This document shows, in pieces, positions 22,501-33,000 of a DNA stretch of 64,000 nucleotides. Under the pieces are notes generated by a model. The model searched no databases. It was not told the DNA's origin and worked only from the letters and a program-made list of their open reading frames with translations. The stretch covers positions 29,041,097 to 29,105,096 of the forward strand of contig JAKSZU010000025.1 in the NCBI GenBank assembly GCA_026018925.1, written 5' to 3'. The position numbers and the translations under genes are program-made. Each line of letters begins with the position of its first letter. Within the stretch, counting starts at the first letter, position 1. This stretch comes from Tupaia tana (taxonomy: Eukaryota > Chordata > Mammalia > Scandentia > Tupaiidae).

Positions 22501-23496
22501 GAGCACCTTCATGGGGAAGCGAGGCCTGCTGTCTCTGCCAGGCCTGGTAGAGGAGATTGTTCAGTGTGCAGAGGAGGCTCCTTTCTGCACCCCCCCACCT
22601 CCCCCACGGCTGACAAGCAGCTGTGAGGCGTCTTCTCCTGAATTCTGGCACGAACCAACAAGGCTCTGGGAAGGATCATGCATGAGCATCTGCGAGGAAC
22701 TCGGGGCTAGTCAGAGGACGAGGTTGGTTACGGTGCCTCCTTTAAACGAGACACTCTGACTCTCCTCCTCTCCTGTTACAAGAGGCCCCTTCTCCCCTAG
22801 AGAACAGCAGATTCCAATGGCCTTGACCTGGGCCGACTCCAGAGTGCTTTCTGGATGAGCAAGAGAAAACTCGACCAAGACAACAGTTCACGGGGACGGC
22901 CTGCGTGCTGTCCAGCTGCTCCAAAGCTATCATTTTAGTTCCCGCGTGGCCACCCGTCATCGTAAGACAACTGTGGAGAGCAGTCTCCGTGCACAGACGG
23001 TCCCGTGTGCGTAGGCCTGGCCACGCGTGTCCACATGGCAAACCTCTGTCTCAGGGAGAGGTCTGCCTAGAGGAGAGCTAACTTATTTTTTAGACACCCT
23101 CCTTAACCTGGTTGTAATATTGTGGCTTCTTCTGTAAAAATGGTTCTTAAAGGAGCCGAGACAGAGAGGAGCCGAATGTATCTCACATTAAACGCAGACC
23201 TTTAGTTAAAAACATCGCCTTGTGCTCCAGAGTGGTTTATTAACTCTCCCCGAAAGTGTCCTCTAGAATTAACCTCCATTCGGTTCGTGTTAGCGCGCCT
23301 GAACTGGAATGCGGTCCCTGTTTGAGGCCATTGATGTGAAGAATGACCATGCACCCTCCACGTCCTCCTGGAACACCCACACACAGATGCTAAGTAACCA
23401 GCAAGCTGTGACTGGGATTTCTTTCTCTTCTTTTTCTTTTCTTTGTGAGATATTTTCTGCTCTTGCCTGTTAAATGAATGATCTGTCTTTTTGCAG
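19600..23496. other. Intronic sequence up to the exon, no recognised repeats
   Basis: A long, mostly GC-moderate stretch with few recognised mobile elements. Chance frames are many and none is convincing. Just before the exon, 23420-23496 is pyrimidine-rich (CTTCTTTTTCTTTTCTTTG ... CTGTCTTTTTGCAG) and serves as the splice acceptor region. Confidence 0.6.
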
Positions 23497-23599
23497 GATA
23501 GTGACAACCTCTGGTGGGACGCATTTGCCACTGAATTTTTTGAAGATGATGCCACATTAACCCTTTCATTTTGTTTGGAAGACGGACCAAAGCGATACA
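23497..23599 (+). CDS. LDB2: LDB2 internal coding exon (103 bp)
   Basis: The frame starting at the first base encodes 34 full codons plus the first base of the next: Asp-Ser-Asp-Asn-Leu-Trp-Trp-Asp-Ala-Phe, then EFFEDDATLTLSFCLEDG, ending PKRY and a split Thr. From memory of the family this equals residues 45 to about 78 of human LDB2 (373 aa), in the N-terminal LDB/Chip dimerisation domain. LDB1 differs here: it has Glu-Cys before the shared DNLWWDAF, a second Thr where LDB2 has Ala, and MLTI where LDB2 has TLTL. So the residues Ala-Thr-Glu and TLTLS decide for LDB2. The acceptor is TCTTTTTGCAG and the donor is ACA|GTAAGA (23600-23605), both strong; the exon is phase 0 in and phase 1 out. 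LDB2 is a nuclear adaptor that self-associates and binds LIM domains of LIM-homeodomain and LMO proteins. The exon is intact, with no stop or frameshift. It starts without an ATG because it is internal; flanking exons lie outside the window or were not seen. Confidence 0.96.
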
Positions 23600-23605
23600 G
23601 TAAGA

Positions 23606-24517
23606 AAGAAGTTTATTTTTCTAATATTCCATCTTTCTGTGCCTGTTAGAAAACTGCAGGGATCTTCAGGGAATAGCACAGCCTGACGGCCTGACGGGCT
23701 GACAGCCCTGCCTCCGCCGCTGACAGCGCTCCGGCTCGCCATCAAGGCGTGGTCACCGGTGGCAGCAGTGGGCTGGGAGAATCTCCTTCAAGGCTGGGGA
23801 TGTCTGGGCCTGTTCAGAGTGTCACCGCACTTGGCGCTGAGTGAAGGCCACGCTCCACGCCCTCTGCAGCCCCTTCAGTCTGATGGTGCACATGACACCC
23901 TGTGTTCCATAGCCGAAGGTCCCTGTAAAAACACATTTCTTCTCATCACCGCATCAGCCCCTCCTTCTAACCCTCTTATCAATTAGCTCACGTATTTATC
24001 TGACAGGTGCTATCTTTCGGGGATGGGGCGGTGGGGGACGTTGCTTTGAACACAGTTTGGGATTCGTGTTGATGGAATCACAGTGACTTATCTTCCTGCC
24101 GGCGAACTCTGTGAAGACCCTCAGATTACAGCCTGTGGCACCTTGGGTAACAGCTGGTCTGTCCTGATTAGGTTCAGCCAGCTTGTCCGAAAGCGGGTCT
24201 GTTCCTGTGTTATCAGACCAAGAGGCATAGATACGTCAGCACAAAAGCAATTAATGTCCACTTAGATCAGAGACGTGTTTTCAGAAACCAATGTAGCAGG
24301 TGTGAGAGTGCATCTGAGGGAGACACCCGCTGTCACAGACCGGCCGGGAGGTCCCGGCCTGGATGAGGTCACCCGGAACACGGCGACTGATGGGTGATGC
24401 AATCACAAACTTCGACTGTAGACACTGGGAGACAACTTTCCTTAATTTCAGGGGCGTTAGACAACGTGACACTGTTGTGGCCATTGCACGGCTCGTGGAT
24501 CAATCGTGCTCAAATAT
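23606..24517. other. Intronic sequence between exon and minisatellite
   Basis: No recognised repeat. 23660-23720 carries a small run of CCTGACGG/GCTGACAG-like words. Confidence 0.5.
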
Positions 24518-24950
24518 GCAGACGGCGATCCCGCGCCCGTGGTGGCTCACGTGTGCAGATAGCGATCCTGTGCCTGTGGTGGCTCACGTGTGCAGATAGC
24601 GATCCCGTGCCCATGGTCGCTCACATGTGCAGACGGCGATCCTGTGCCTGTGGTGGCTCACGTGTGCAGATAGCAATCCCGTGCCCGTGGTCGCTCACAT
24701 GTGCAGATGGCGATCCTGTGCCTGTGGTGGCTCACGTGTGCAGATAGCGATCCCGCGCCCGTGGTCACTCACGTGTGCAGACGGCGATCCTGTGCCTGTG
24801 GTGGCTCACGTGTGCAGATAGCGATCCCGCGCCCGTGGTCACTCACGTGTGCAGACGGCGATCCTGTGCCTGTGGTGGCTCACGTGTGCAGATAGTGATC
24901 CCGCGCCCGTGGTCGCTCACATGCGCAGACTGCGATCCTGTGCCTGTGGC
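24518..24950. repeat. 37-bp minisatellite organised as a 74-bp higher-order dimer
   Basis: About 11.7 monomers of 37 bp start at 24518, 24555, 24592 and so on. From the third monomer, two types alternate: GCAGACGGCGATCCTGTGCC (then TGTGGTGGCTCACGTGT) and GCAGATAGCGATCCCGCGCC (then CGTGGTCRCTCAC), giving a 74-bp super-unit. The array begins 919 bp after the LDB2 exon. Since 37 is not a multiple of three, repeated open frames here are artefacts. Confidence 0.97.
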
Positions 24951-26174
24951 AGGAAGTGCAGGACATGTGAGACTGAGGAGCCTCTTCAGAGCCATGCATT
25001 GTGGGCTTTGGAGGGAATAGGACACAGCTCAGAAACTCCTTGGGTTGAGAGGGCCAGGTGGACAGCAGGCAGTGGGCACTCAAGGTGCCTTCACATGCGA
25101 CAGGATCCAGTCTGGGGCACTGACGAGCCCACTTCTCGAGTCCTGCTGAGGAACTCCTGTGCCCACGGGGTGCCCTGGTAGTTGCATGCCCTGGAGAGTG
25201 TTCCGGAAGTCCCCGGAGATAAATGAACTCGGCAGTCGCACAATTAATCCCTCCGCAGAAGGCTTCCTGATCAATGGCAGATAGTTTCCCACCAAGCAGT
25301 CTTCCACCCTTGAAGCTGCCTTGTTTTTTTTCTGAGGCAGAAGCTCAGATAACTTTGCATTTGAATGATCATTGTTTTAGCTCCTGTGCTTCCATAGCTC
25401 CAGAATCCATCACAACCCAGTAACTAGAATTGCGTTTTAAGGCTGGTGGTCCTCTGCTCACCCACCTGGCGCTGTGGGGGTGAGAGGGCCGGCCTGCTAG
25501 GACCGGCCGTGTGCGGGTGTGTGCCAACCCAGCCGATCCTGCCCCAGCTACTTTGTTCCTTGGAGCCAAAACATTTCCCCAGCAGAAGAGAGACATGATT
25601 GACAGTGCTGAGCCAGACTCGTCAGCCGCCTCGCTGACAGCCGGGTGATGTGTACACGGGCTGACGTGCCCGGACGACAGCTGATTGACAGTGGGCTGGG
25701 AGACAGGTGAAGCTTGCTTAGAAGCCAACTGCAGTCCGTCCAGTGCCGAGCCGGGGCATAACCATGCCGGTCGGGGTAGCCCACTTCTTGCCAGATGGGA
25801 AGACCAGGGGCACCAGGAGCCAGGCTAGTCCCTGATGTCTCCCAGGAGCCGAAGGCTTTGCATTTCTGAGGGTAAACGAGGTGTCGCTATCACATTTATA
25901 TCTGTTTTTTAAAAAGTCCCTCAGTTACACACATGCTAGGTAATTAGAAATATTCTGGACGAGGCCTTTTTAGCTCTACTAGAACAACAACAACAACAAA
26001 AAAAAACAGAAGAAACTTCCCGCGCCTTCCCACATCTGCCTTTAGAAGGCGCTGTTGGCTGCGTGGTCTGTGTGTCCAAGCTAGGAAACCCCAGAACACG
26101 GTGTGCTCCTTCACTCGTCTGTCACACTCGCTGCAAGGGTGTCTCGCTGGGTGGGGCTTTGCTGTGTCTTTGGC
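24951..26174. other. Intronic sequence, nothing recognised; small AAC microsatellite
   Basis: An AAC/A-rich microsatellite lies at about 25983-26008. No other repeat or exon recognised. Confidence 0.5.
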
Positions 26175-26260
26175 CGAATTCTCAGATGAATACTGGAACG
26201 CACACTGAATAGGTGCTTGATAAGTATCTTGAATGAGTGAATGAATGTGGCATTCATGAA
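26175..26260 (+). mobile_element. L2-type LINE tail
   Basis: AATAGGTGCTTGATAAGTAT followed by CTTGAATGAGTGAATGAATG matches the L2 3' terminus pattern. Confidence 0.7.
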
Positions 26261-27089
26261 GTAATAAGACATCTGGGGAAAGCTTGTGTCGAGGAGAGTG
26301 CGGCAAAGAGCCCTACACCGAGATCCTCGGCTTAAAGCCGGGGGACCCTGGCCCACAGTGGTTCTGGAGTAAACTCCAGGCCACGAGCCGAGCACCTTCA
26401 GTAGGAAAACCAGCAACCACTCGTTGAGGGAGTACACGCGACGTGGGAGAGACGCCGCCCCTCCTTTCAGAAGACCCCCCTTGCCGTGGCACACTGCGCC
26501 CCAGGTCCCTGCTCCTGGTAGGGTGGGCCCGGGTGGCTGTGACTGTTCGACGGCAGAGACAGTCCAGGTGGAGACGCAGTCCTCTTCCTGGAGATGGGTG
26601 GCTGAGGGGAAGGCCAAGACAGGCCAGGGCACGCTGGGGACGGGCAGGGCACCCCCGAAGCCACCGCCTGGCCTGCCCTGCCCTGCCCTGAGGCCCCGGC
26701 GGGGGGTCCCTGGCAGCTCCTGCAGTGGCAGTTCCAGGCAGGGGTTCTCCAAGATCAGGTGCAGTCTCAGGAGGGAAGAGGAGGAGACAATTCTTTCTCG
26801 GTCAGCCAGTCGCTAGAATAAAGGAAAGGGCCTAGACTGGAGATGGGCCGTGGTGGAGGTTAGGTGGAGGCCGGCTGGCGAGTCCCTGGCCTCGGGTAGG
26901 TGACTCAGGTCGGTTCACACACCAACCACACACACAACCTTCCTCTATTGCCCAGGCGAAGGGAAAGGAGGTGGTCTCATGACATACATAGTTCTGGTGA
27001 CAAAAGGAGGCAGCAGACTGGGGGGTTCTGTGGTTTCCTGGGAAGCCAGGGAAGGCCCTCAGCCCGCCACACACTGGCTCTGCAGTCCA
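26261..27089. other. GC-rich intronic sequence, nothing recognised
   Basis: A minus-strand chance frame (26111-26752) and overlapping plus-strand frames have no domain. The sequence is GC-rich with scattered CpGs. Confidence 0.5.
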
Positions 27090-27510
27090 GAGCAAGCGCA
27101 CAGCCACGGCGAGTTCCTTTCACTGTCCCAGAAGGACATGTGCGTTCTCAGGGTAGCTGGCAGTGTCAGGTGACACACGCCCCTGGCCCACGGTGAGTTC
27201 CCTTCGCCATTCCGGGGATGTGCGCATTATCAGGCTAGCTGGCAGTGTCAGGTGACACATGCCCGTGGCCCACGGTGAGTTCCCTTCGCCGTTCCAGGGA
27301 CGTGCGTGTTCTCAGGCTAGCTGGCAGTGTCAGGTGACACATGCCCGTGGCCCACGGTGAGTTCCCTTCGCCGTTCCAGGGACGTGCATGTTCTCAGTCT
27401 AGCAGGTAGTGTCAGGTGACACATGCCCGTGGCCCATGGTGAGTTCCCTTCGCCGTTCCGGGGATGTGCGTGTTCTCAGGCTAGCTGGCAGTGTCAGGTG
27501 ACACACTCGT
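27090..27510. repeat. 82-bp minisatellite, about 5 copies
   Basis: The unit runs CAGGCTAGCTGGCAGTGTCA, GGTGACACATGCCCGTGGCC, CACGGTGAGTTCCCTTCGCC, then GTTCCAGGGACGTGCGTGTT and CT. The first copy is diverged (27090-27140). Each unit carries the inverted repeat GTGTCA-GG-TGACAC. Confidence 0.95.
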
Positions 27511-28355
27511 TCCCTTCCTTCCTCCTGGGCACGTGGCAGGCTGCGCTCCACACTGTCCTCCTTCCCACACTGTCATGCCACGTGGGATGTGTTCCTAGGA
27601 CCCTCCTCAGGAGAACAGCGGTGACAAGGTCCTCAGGGTCACCTTCTCCAGAAACACGAGGTTTGCAGGTGGTGCGGGAAGGAGTCCTTGGGGGGACTGG
27701 TGCAGCAAGCTGCAGGGCACAGAAGGCAGCACGAGGCTCCGGGCAGACACGCCTGGGCTCTAACTTGTGTTTTGCTTGATCAACGGGCATCCATTTCCTC
27801 TGCCAATGGGTAGACACGCGTCTCTGGTTTGCCAGGAAGTTCGTGAGATGATACAGGCAAAGGGCCCAGGGCCGCGCGAGTCAACGGTTGTCAGTATTTG
27901 TTGTCATCAGTAATGACTCCCGGCCTTGGCCTCGCTGCACTGCCTGCACTGGAGAGGCTTACTGTGGGGCAGGGACCTCCAAGGGAGGGTGTCGAGCGTG
28001 GTGCAGAAGCTCCCTGGCCTAGCGCAGACCAAACGCACCTCCGAGGGACTGCTCCTGTGGAAATTCGATGTGGGAGGTGGGGCTCAGCTCCTGCGGAAGG
28101 AAATTTGTTGTGGTGGTGTGGCGGGGTGTGGCAGTGTGGCGACGTGAGGCTCTCCCCCGCATTCCTGGGGAGTGGGAGTAGGGTGAGTAAGCTCTGTGGA
28201 GCTCTGTGGAGTGAGAGTCCAGAACCTTAGCTAAACTCTACAAGGTAAGCATCGTTTTGGAAGTTGGCTGAAAAAAATGAGGCAGCTGCTAAGCGCTGTC
28301 TTGTTTCAGAGCGCTTCCTGTTGACTTGCCTCTCAGGAAGAGTGGCTCCCGTCTG
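27511..28355. other. Intronic sequence with a short MIR relic
   Basis: 27830-27900 (TTCGTGAGATGATACAGGCA and AAGGGCCCAGGGCC) looks like part of a reversed MIR. A GTGTGG-rich patch lies near 28105-28150. Nothing else recognised. Confidence 0.5.
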
Positions 28356-28450
28356 ACGCCGGGTCTCAAACCCAGCTCTGTGTCTTAACCAACTGTGGGA
28401 CTCGGAGAGTCACTTTTACAGCATCAGCAGCCTTAGAGAAATGAGGGTTG
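28356..28450 (-). mobile_element. MIR SINE fragment, minus strand
   Basis: CTCAAACCCAGCTCTGTGTC, CTTAACCAACTGTGGGACTC and GGAGAGTCACTT match MIR in reverse. Confidence 0.65.
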
Positions 28451-29570
28451 GTGGGCTGATGATGTGGTTTAGTGGAAGATGCTCCCCAGACACACTGTGA
28501 GTAGTAGCTGCCACTAAGAATGGTCGAATTCTGATGAACACATTGGCCCCGAGGTTGAGATAACATTTCCTTAACCCTTTAGCTACTGTCTGTCACCAGG
28601 GCTGGGACGTCTCCGTAATTCTTTGTTATAACTCTGTCATTTCATGTGACCTTCAGTCTTTCTAGAATGATGACTTCCAGCAGGACCACACACCTTCATG
28701 GCCATGCTAGCCAGACACAGTTCTGTGGTTGCTGGGGGATATTTCATTCCAAAAACAAAACACAAAGAAATTTGCTTTAACGAGTACTGTCACTCTCAGC
28801 ACACTGTTCCCACCGTGGGGGTGGCCTGGGAGCTGGGGCCCTTGTGGGGCCATTTCTACACTTATTTCTCTTCTCATAGTCCTCTCCACCTCTCGTTTAT
28901 TCGGAAAACGCTGGTGGCCTTGCAATATTGGCTAAGCCCTTCGACTTGTCTTGGAGTGTGTGTTTTTATATGTTGGGTGCTGGGACATGTTCCCCTAAGG
29001 CAGAGAAACCCCATGAGGACCAGGTGGCTTTCCTCCCTCAGGGCGCCATTTTCTCCTGCTCTCACTTACTCCCTCATACGGCTGCATTCCCATCATGCTT
29101 GCTGTGTAGAAGTGTGAAAGCATTTCTCCTGTTTTCTCTCTCTAAGATCACATTACGTGATTGGAAATACAGTTCTGGAAAATCACCTCATGATAATATG
29201 TGTAAGGCATGTTGCCATCATACCTGATAACTACTGTGGCATGAATGTGGCCATGTGTGAAGTTGCATGCAGAGAGGATGGGATTTCGAGGCCAAGGTCT
29301 ATGCAGGTGTCCTTTTTACAGACCACACCTCTGTAGTGTTAGCTGGGATCTGGAAGGCATAGTGTCATGCGGCCATGAGGCCGTGTGTGTCCTGAGACTC
29401 ATCGAGGACCTGTGCCAGCTTGAGGGGTGTGGTTCCCCATAAAATGGCTCTGCTTCCCAACAGCCCTCATTCATCTTCCCATCGTGATGGTGACCACAGC
29501 TGTAGGCTCTGCATCCACATGGCGTAGATGTGAGCGTCTGCTCCATCACACGGTATGATGTAAGACGTGT
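28451..29570. other. Intronic sequence, nothing recognised
   Basis: Mixed composition. 29220-29540 has the look of an old dispersed repeat but I cannot name it. Confidence 0.45.
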
Positions 29571-29690
29571 TGGTTAAACTTCTACAACCTGTTTCTTCAT
29601 CAGCAATACCAAGGTAATAATGGTGCCCATCACAGGGTCCTTGTGAGTAGCAAATGAGATGCCCATTTAACTCGACTGTGTTGCCCAGGG
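29571..29690 (-). mobile_element. MIR SINE fragment, minus strand
   Basis: CCTGTTTCTTCATCAGCAAT, CCAAGGTAATAATGGTGCCC and CACAGGGTCCTTGTGAGTAG follow MIR in reverse. Confidence 0.8.
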
Positions 29691-30511
29691 GAAGAACAGA
29701 AGACGTTACCATATGAATTAATGCACAGCCTCATGCGTTACAGCTACGCTGCCGCTGCCCCTCGGAACTGAGAGAGGGCAGTTCCCCATTCATCCAGTCA
29801 CGCAGCATACAGCAGGAGAGCTGTGGCTCTGGGCAGTGCCAACTCAGTCTTGCCTTCTTTCTACAAAAGAACCCTAACAATGCAGTAACCAAATGGTATA
29901 AGATGACACCAGTGAAGACGGTGCTCTAAACAAGTCCACAGAGTTCCAGTTACACACCTGTCCAACAGAGGGTGAGGTCTCTACTCAGCACTTTTCAGAG
30001 AGCCGTGGAGCATGTCTGTCTGCCGGCTTTGGACCCTACATCTTGAAATGGACTTCAGTTACAGCCAGAAAGGTACCTTAGAGAGAAGCCCTTCCTCAGA
30101 GTAGGACTTGGTGGCTAATTATGGGAATGGATTCTGGTCTGTGCATCGTGGCATGGCTGTCACTGTCTCAGAGGACTCTGGACAATGCATTCCTCCCCCG
30201 GAGTTGCAGCGAATGACTTCTGGAGGCTCTAGCCCTGGCGTTGTGAGGTTAGTGAGGAACCCTTTCCACAGCAGCCCTCATGAGGCTGGTGAGATCTGGA
30301 GCCAATGAAGTTAAGACTGCGGCAGAATTTTATCCGGAGGTCACCCTCCTTCAGTCAGTCATTCAGGGACTTCACTCAGGGCTCATGGAGATGTTTGTCA
30401 GACGCTGACCTAGGGCACCGTCCTTGGGAGGTGGCAGTTCATCACACATTTTGAAATTTACTTTTGAATTCATTTTTTAAAAAGTTTTGCCTTTAATGAA
30501 CATAATCAACT
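29691..30511. other. Intronic sequence, nothing recognised
   Basis: No exon or named repeat. Confidence 0.45.
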
Positions 30512-30669
30512 AAGTTAGTCAGAAAGAGAATATTCTGCAGACATTAATGAGAAGTCTAGGACTAGTCATTACAGAGACATGGGAGAGAGTCCGCCTGAGA
30601 GATGGGCGGCAGGTTCTGAGGGAGGGAAGGAGGCTGCCTCTCTTCCCATTTGTGGTTTCAAATTGATGT
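30512..30669 (+). repeat. Diverged local duplication, copy 1
   Basis: Shares AAGTTAGTCAGAAAGAGAAT, ATTCT, ACATTAATG and, at the other end, CCTCTCTTCCCATTTGTGGT followed by TTCAAATTGATG with 31206-31297. About 65 bp of extra sequence lies between the blocks in this copy. Confidence 0.75.
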
Positions 30670-30689
30670 ATCAGAAGTCGCAAATTGGC

Positions 30690-30830
30690 CATAACAATAG
30701 ACTGAGCAGACGTTCCATTGTCTCATCTCTAATAAATATTACACTAATGATCACATGAGATAATGGACAGAGAAGTGCTTCGAATAAATCTAAAGTGCTA
30801 TTCAAGTTGAAGGGATAATTATCCTCACAT
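30690..30830 (-). mobile_element. Possible MIR relic, minus strand
   Basis: CATTGTCTCATCTCTAATAA, CATGAGATAATGGACAGAGA and AGTGCTTCGAATAA resemble reversed MIR words. Weak. Confidence 0.35.
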
Positions 30831-31205
30831 TGATAACTGATCTTTTGGATTTGATGAGCTTTATTTTCCCCTTGTGTTATAAGTCAAAAGGTTACAAAAT
30901 ATAGATTCTCTTTTCAGGGGGTCAAAATAGTCAAAGGTAGAGGCTTAAGCTAGTAAGATCTTTGCCATTGAGACCTTAGCTGGGAGGTCTGAGTGAGGCA
31001 GTAACCAGAAATGGGCAGTGCGTGTTGTTTTGCGACTGTGTGTAATGATGATACTTACTACTTACGGGGTTCTGCCACATGGACCTTCTGACTCTTCATT
31101 TCATGGGGTGCATCTCTGTTTCTAACTCTGAGCAGCACACTCTTTTCCACAGAGTTACCTTAAGTGGTTTCTGGACAGCTCCAGGCTCTGATATTGTCTC
31201 TATCC

Positions 31206-31297
31206 AAGTTGGTCAGAAAGAGAATATTCTTATACACATTAATGGAAAATCTGAAAAGGAGACTGAATCTCTTCCTTTTTGTGGTTTCAAATTGATG
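31206..31297 (+). repeat. Diverged local duplication, copy 2
   Basis: Partner of 30512-30669 and more compact. The two copies could be a local duplication or two members of an unnamed repeat family. Confidence 0.75.
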
Positions 31298-31497
31298 GCC
31301 TTGTTTCAGTTTCTCGAGCTAATATGGCACTTGCTCCTTAGTTGGCCACAGGAAGCGCAGAGAGCATCTATGTTCACAACGGGTGACGCTATCGGCACTT
31401 ACTGTCTGGAGACCAGAGAAGGTAACTGCTCTTCACAACAGAAAGTGGTTGGGAGGGCCAGCAGGAGGCCTGGTGCTGAAAGTGGCTGAATCCTTCA

Positions 31498-31674
31498 TGG
31501 TCGCCTGCCCAGTTTGAGTTCTAAACCAGGTAGCTTGAAAAACAGGGCACGTGTGCACACATGCCCGAAAAACCCAAGAGGAGAATGGAGGAAAAGGAAT
31601 TGCATTGTGGTCATCCCCCTGGGAGATGTTTCCTCACCTTCCTTCTCTCTTTCTGGAGAGCACACATGCCCCAT

Positions 31675-31725
<51 letters not shown>
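31498..31725 (+). mobile_element. tRNA-derived SINE, 5'-truncated, with 46-bp A tail
   Basis: The copy starts inside the tRNA-like part (CATGGTCGCCTGCCCAG, B-box-like GAGTTCTAAACC), keeps CCAAGAGGAGAATGGAGGAA, CATCCCCCTGGGAGATG, GGAGAGCACACATGCCCCAT and AGC, and ends in an uninterrupted A run at about 31679-31724. Confidence 0.9.
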
Positions 31726-31726
<1 letters not shown>

Positions 31727-32814
31727 GAATTAAAAACAAAGGTTGGGAAACATCTCACCTGTCTCTGCTCACCTCGAATCTCATCATCTTGGTTGTGGGT
31801 TGCCAGAGGAAATGTAAGTGTACGAATGCAACACCTGGGATATACTTACACGAGAACTTATTTTCTATTTAGTTTAAATCCGAATTTACCTGGGCGCACT
31901 GTTTCCTTTGTTAACTGTGGCAGCCCTTCCTGAAGGACCCCAGTTCCTGCTCCGAGGCATAGCCTTGGCAGCACCAGGGCCGCCACAATGTGCTGAGAGC
32001 TTGATATTTTCTGTGAAAAGACTCAGATATTCTCATGGTCCTTTTACTCATGGAATTATTCACACAAGTCTTGGCTCTCTGTCCATCCAGTGACTGTGTT
32101 CATGAGCTTCCCTTAAAGAAAGTGGCCCTCAGTAGAGGGCTAGGAGTGAGGGCATGGGTCAGAGTGCCTGAGTCCACATCCGAGGCCCCGCGCCCTCCAC
32201 AGTCTGTCAGAGCTGTGGCAGTGCTGGGGAACAGGGAAGGTACTTGGCCCACCATAAGGAGCCAGTGGTTCAACATGGAGGACTCGTCCCAATGCGACGG
32301 CATCTGCCCTGCAAGAACAGGGCAAGCTGCATGCTGGGGCACACCAGAGAGCTAAGGTTCCCACGATGACCATCGTTAATAAGGCTGAATCGTGTCTAGG
32401 AATTTGCCAAGAAAGATGTCAAGTGCTCTGAAAGCAGAAAAAAATGGTAACGGTAGAGCAGATGCTATGTTGATTTGCTTGACTGTAGTAATCAGTATTG
32501 TATCAAAACGTCTTGTTGAACACCTTAACTGTACAGTTTCCATGAAACTATGAAACACACTGGGGTGTGGAAGAAGGAACGATGAAGTCTGTTTCTAGTG
32601 GCTAACGACCGAGAGTGGCAAAGACTTCTTTCTAACCTCCTTTCTAAAACTGAGACAGAAATATCCTGCCATAATGTCTTGTGCATACGAGGCTTTCAGG
32701 GAGTATCTGTGGAGTGAATAAATGCACAGTGCTGGTAGAGAGACAAACGTGACCCACAATGTCTGGTTACCAGGCCGAGACACAACACCGCACCGTGGTT
32801 TTCCCATGTTCTGC
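31726..32814. other. Intronic sequence, nothing recognised
   Basis: AT-moderate. A possible L2-like tail (GAGTATCTGTGGAGTGAATA) near 32700 is too weak to call. Confidence 0.45.
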
Positions 32815-33000
32815 TGGTTGTTTTTGAAGACCGTGTGGCAGGCTGCAATCCTGTGGCCTCAGACTCCCGGCTGGGCTCCCAGGCACAGATTGCCACGTCT
32901 GGCCGGCAGGCTGAACCAGGACTGGAACCTAGGCCTCCCGTGTGGGACCAGCCTGTGGAGCATGGTGTCTATGTGGCAGGTCCCCCTCAGCGGAGCCTCC
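32815..33000 (-). mobile_element. Related tRNA-derived SINE subfamily, diverged, minus strand
   Basis: The order CTGGGCTCCCAGGCACAGAT, CCAGGACTGGAACCTAGGCC (B-box complement region) and TCCCGTGTGGGACC parallels the copy at 60975-61170. It lacks the long CT-rich block of the main subfamily. Confidence 0.55.

Larger units (their letters stand above)
1..23496 (+). other. LDB2: LDB2 intron upstream of the recognised exon (5' end outside window)
   Basis: Everything before the exon at 23497 is read as LDB2 intron, because the exon opens in phase 0 after a canonical acceptor and no sequence encoding the preceding LDB2 N-terminal segment (the part ending near residue 44) was found here. The orientation follows the exon. 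This is inference from one exon: an unseen non-coding exon or alternative promoter cannot be excluded. Confidence 0.8.

Noticed and set aside
24363..25020. Overlapping CADSDPVP-type repeat frames
   Set aside because: A 37-bp period cannot hold one frame; the same peptide appears in successive frames, which is the mark of a non-coding tandem array.
26111..26752. 213-codon minus frame and opposing plus frames
   Set aside because: GC-rich shadow frames with no recognisable protein or splice signals; overlaps an L2 tail.
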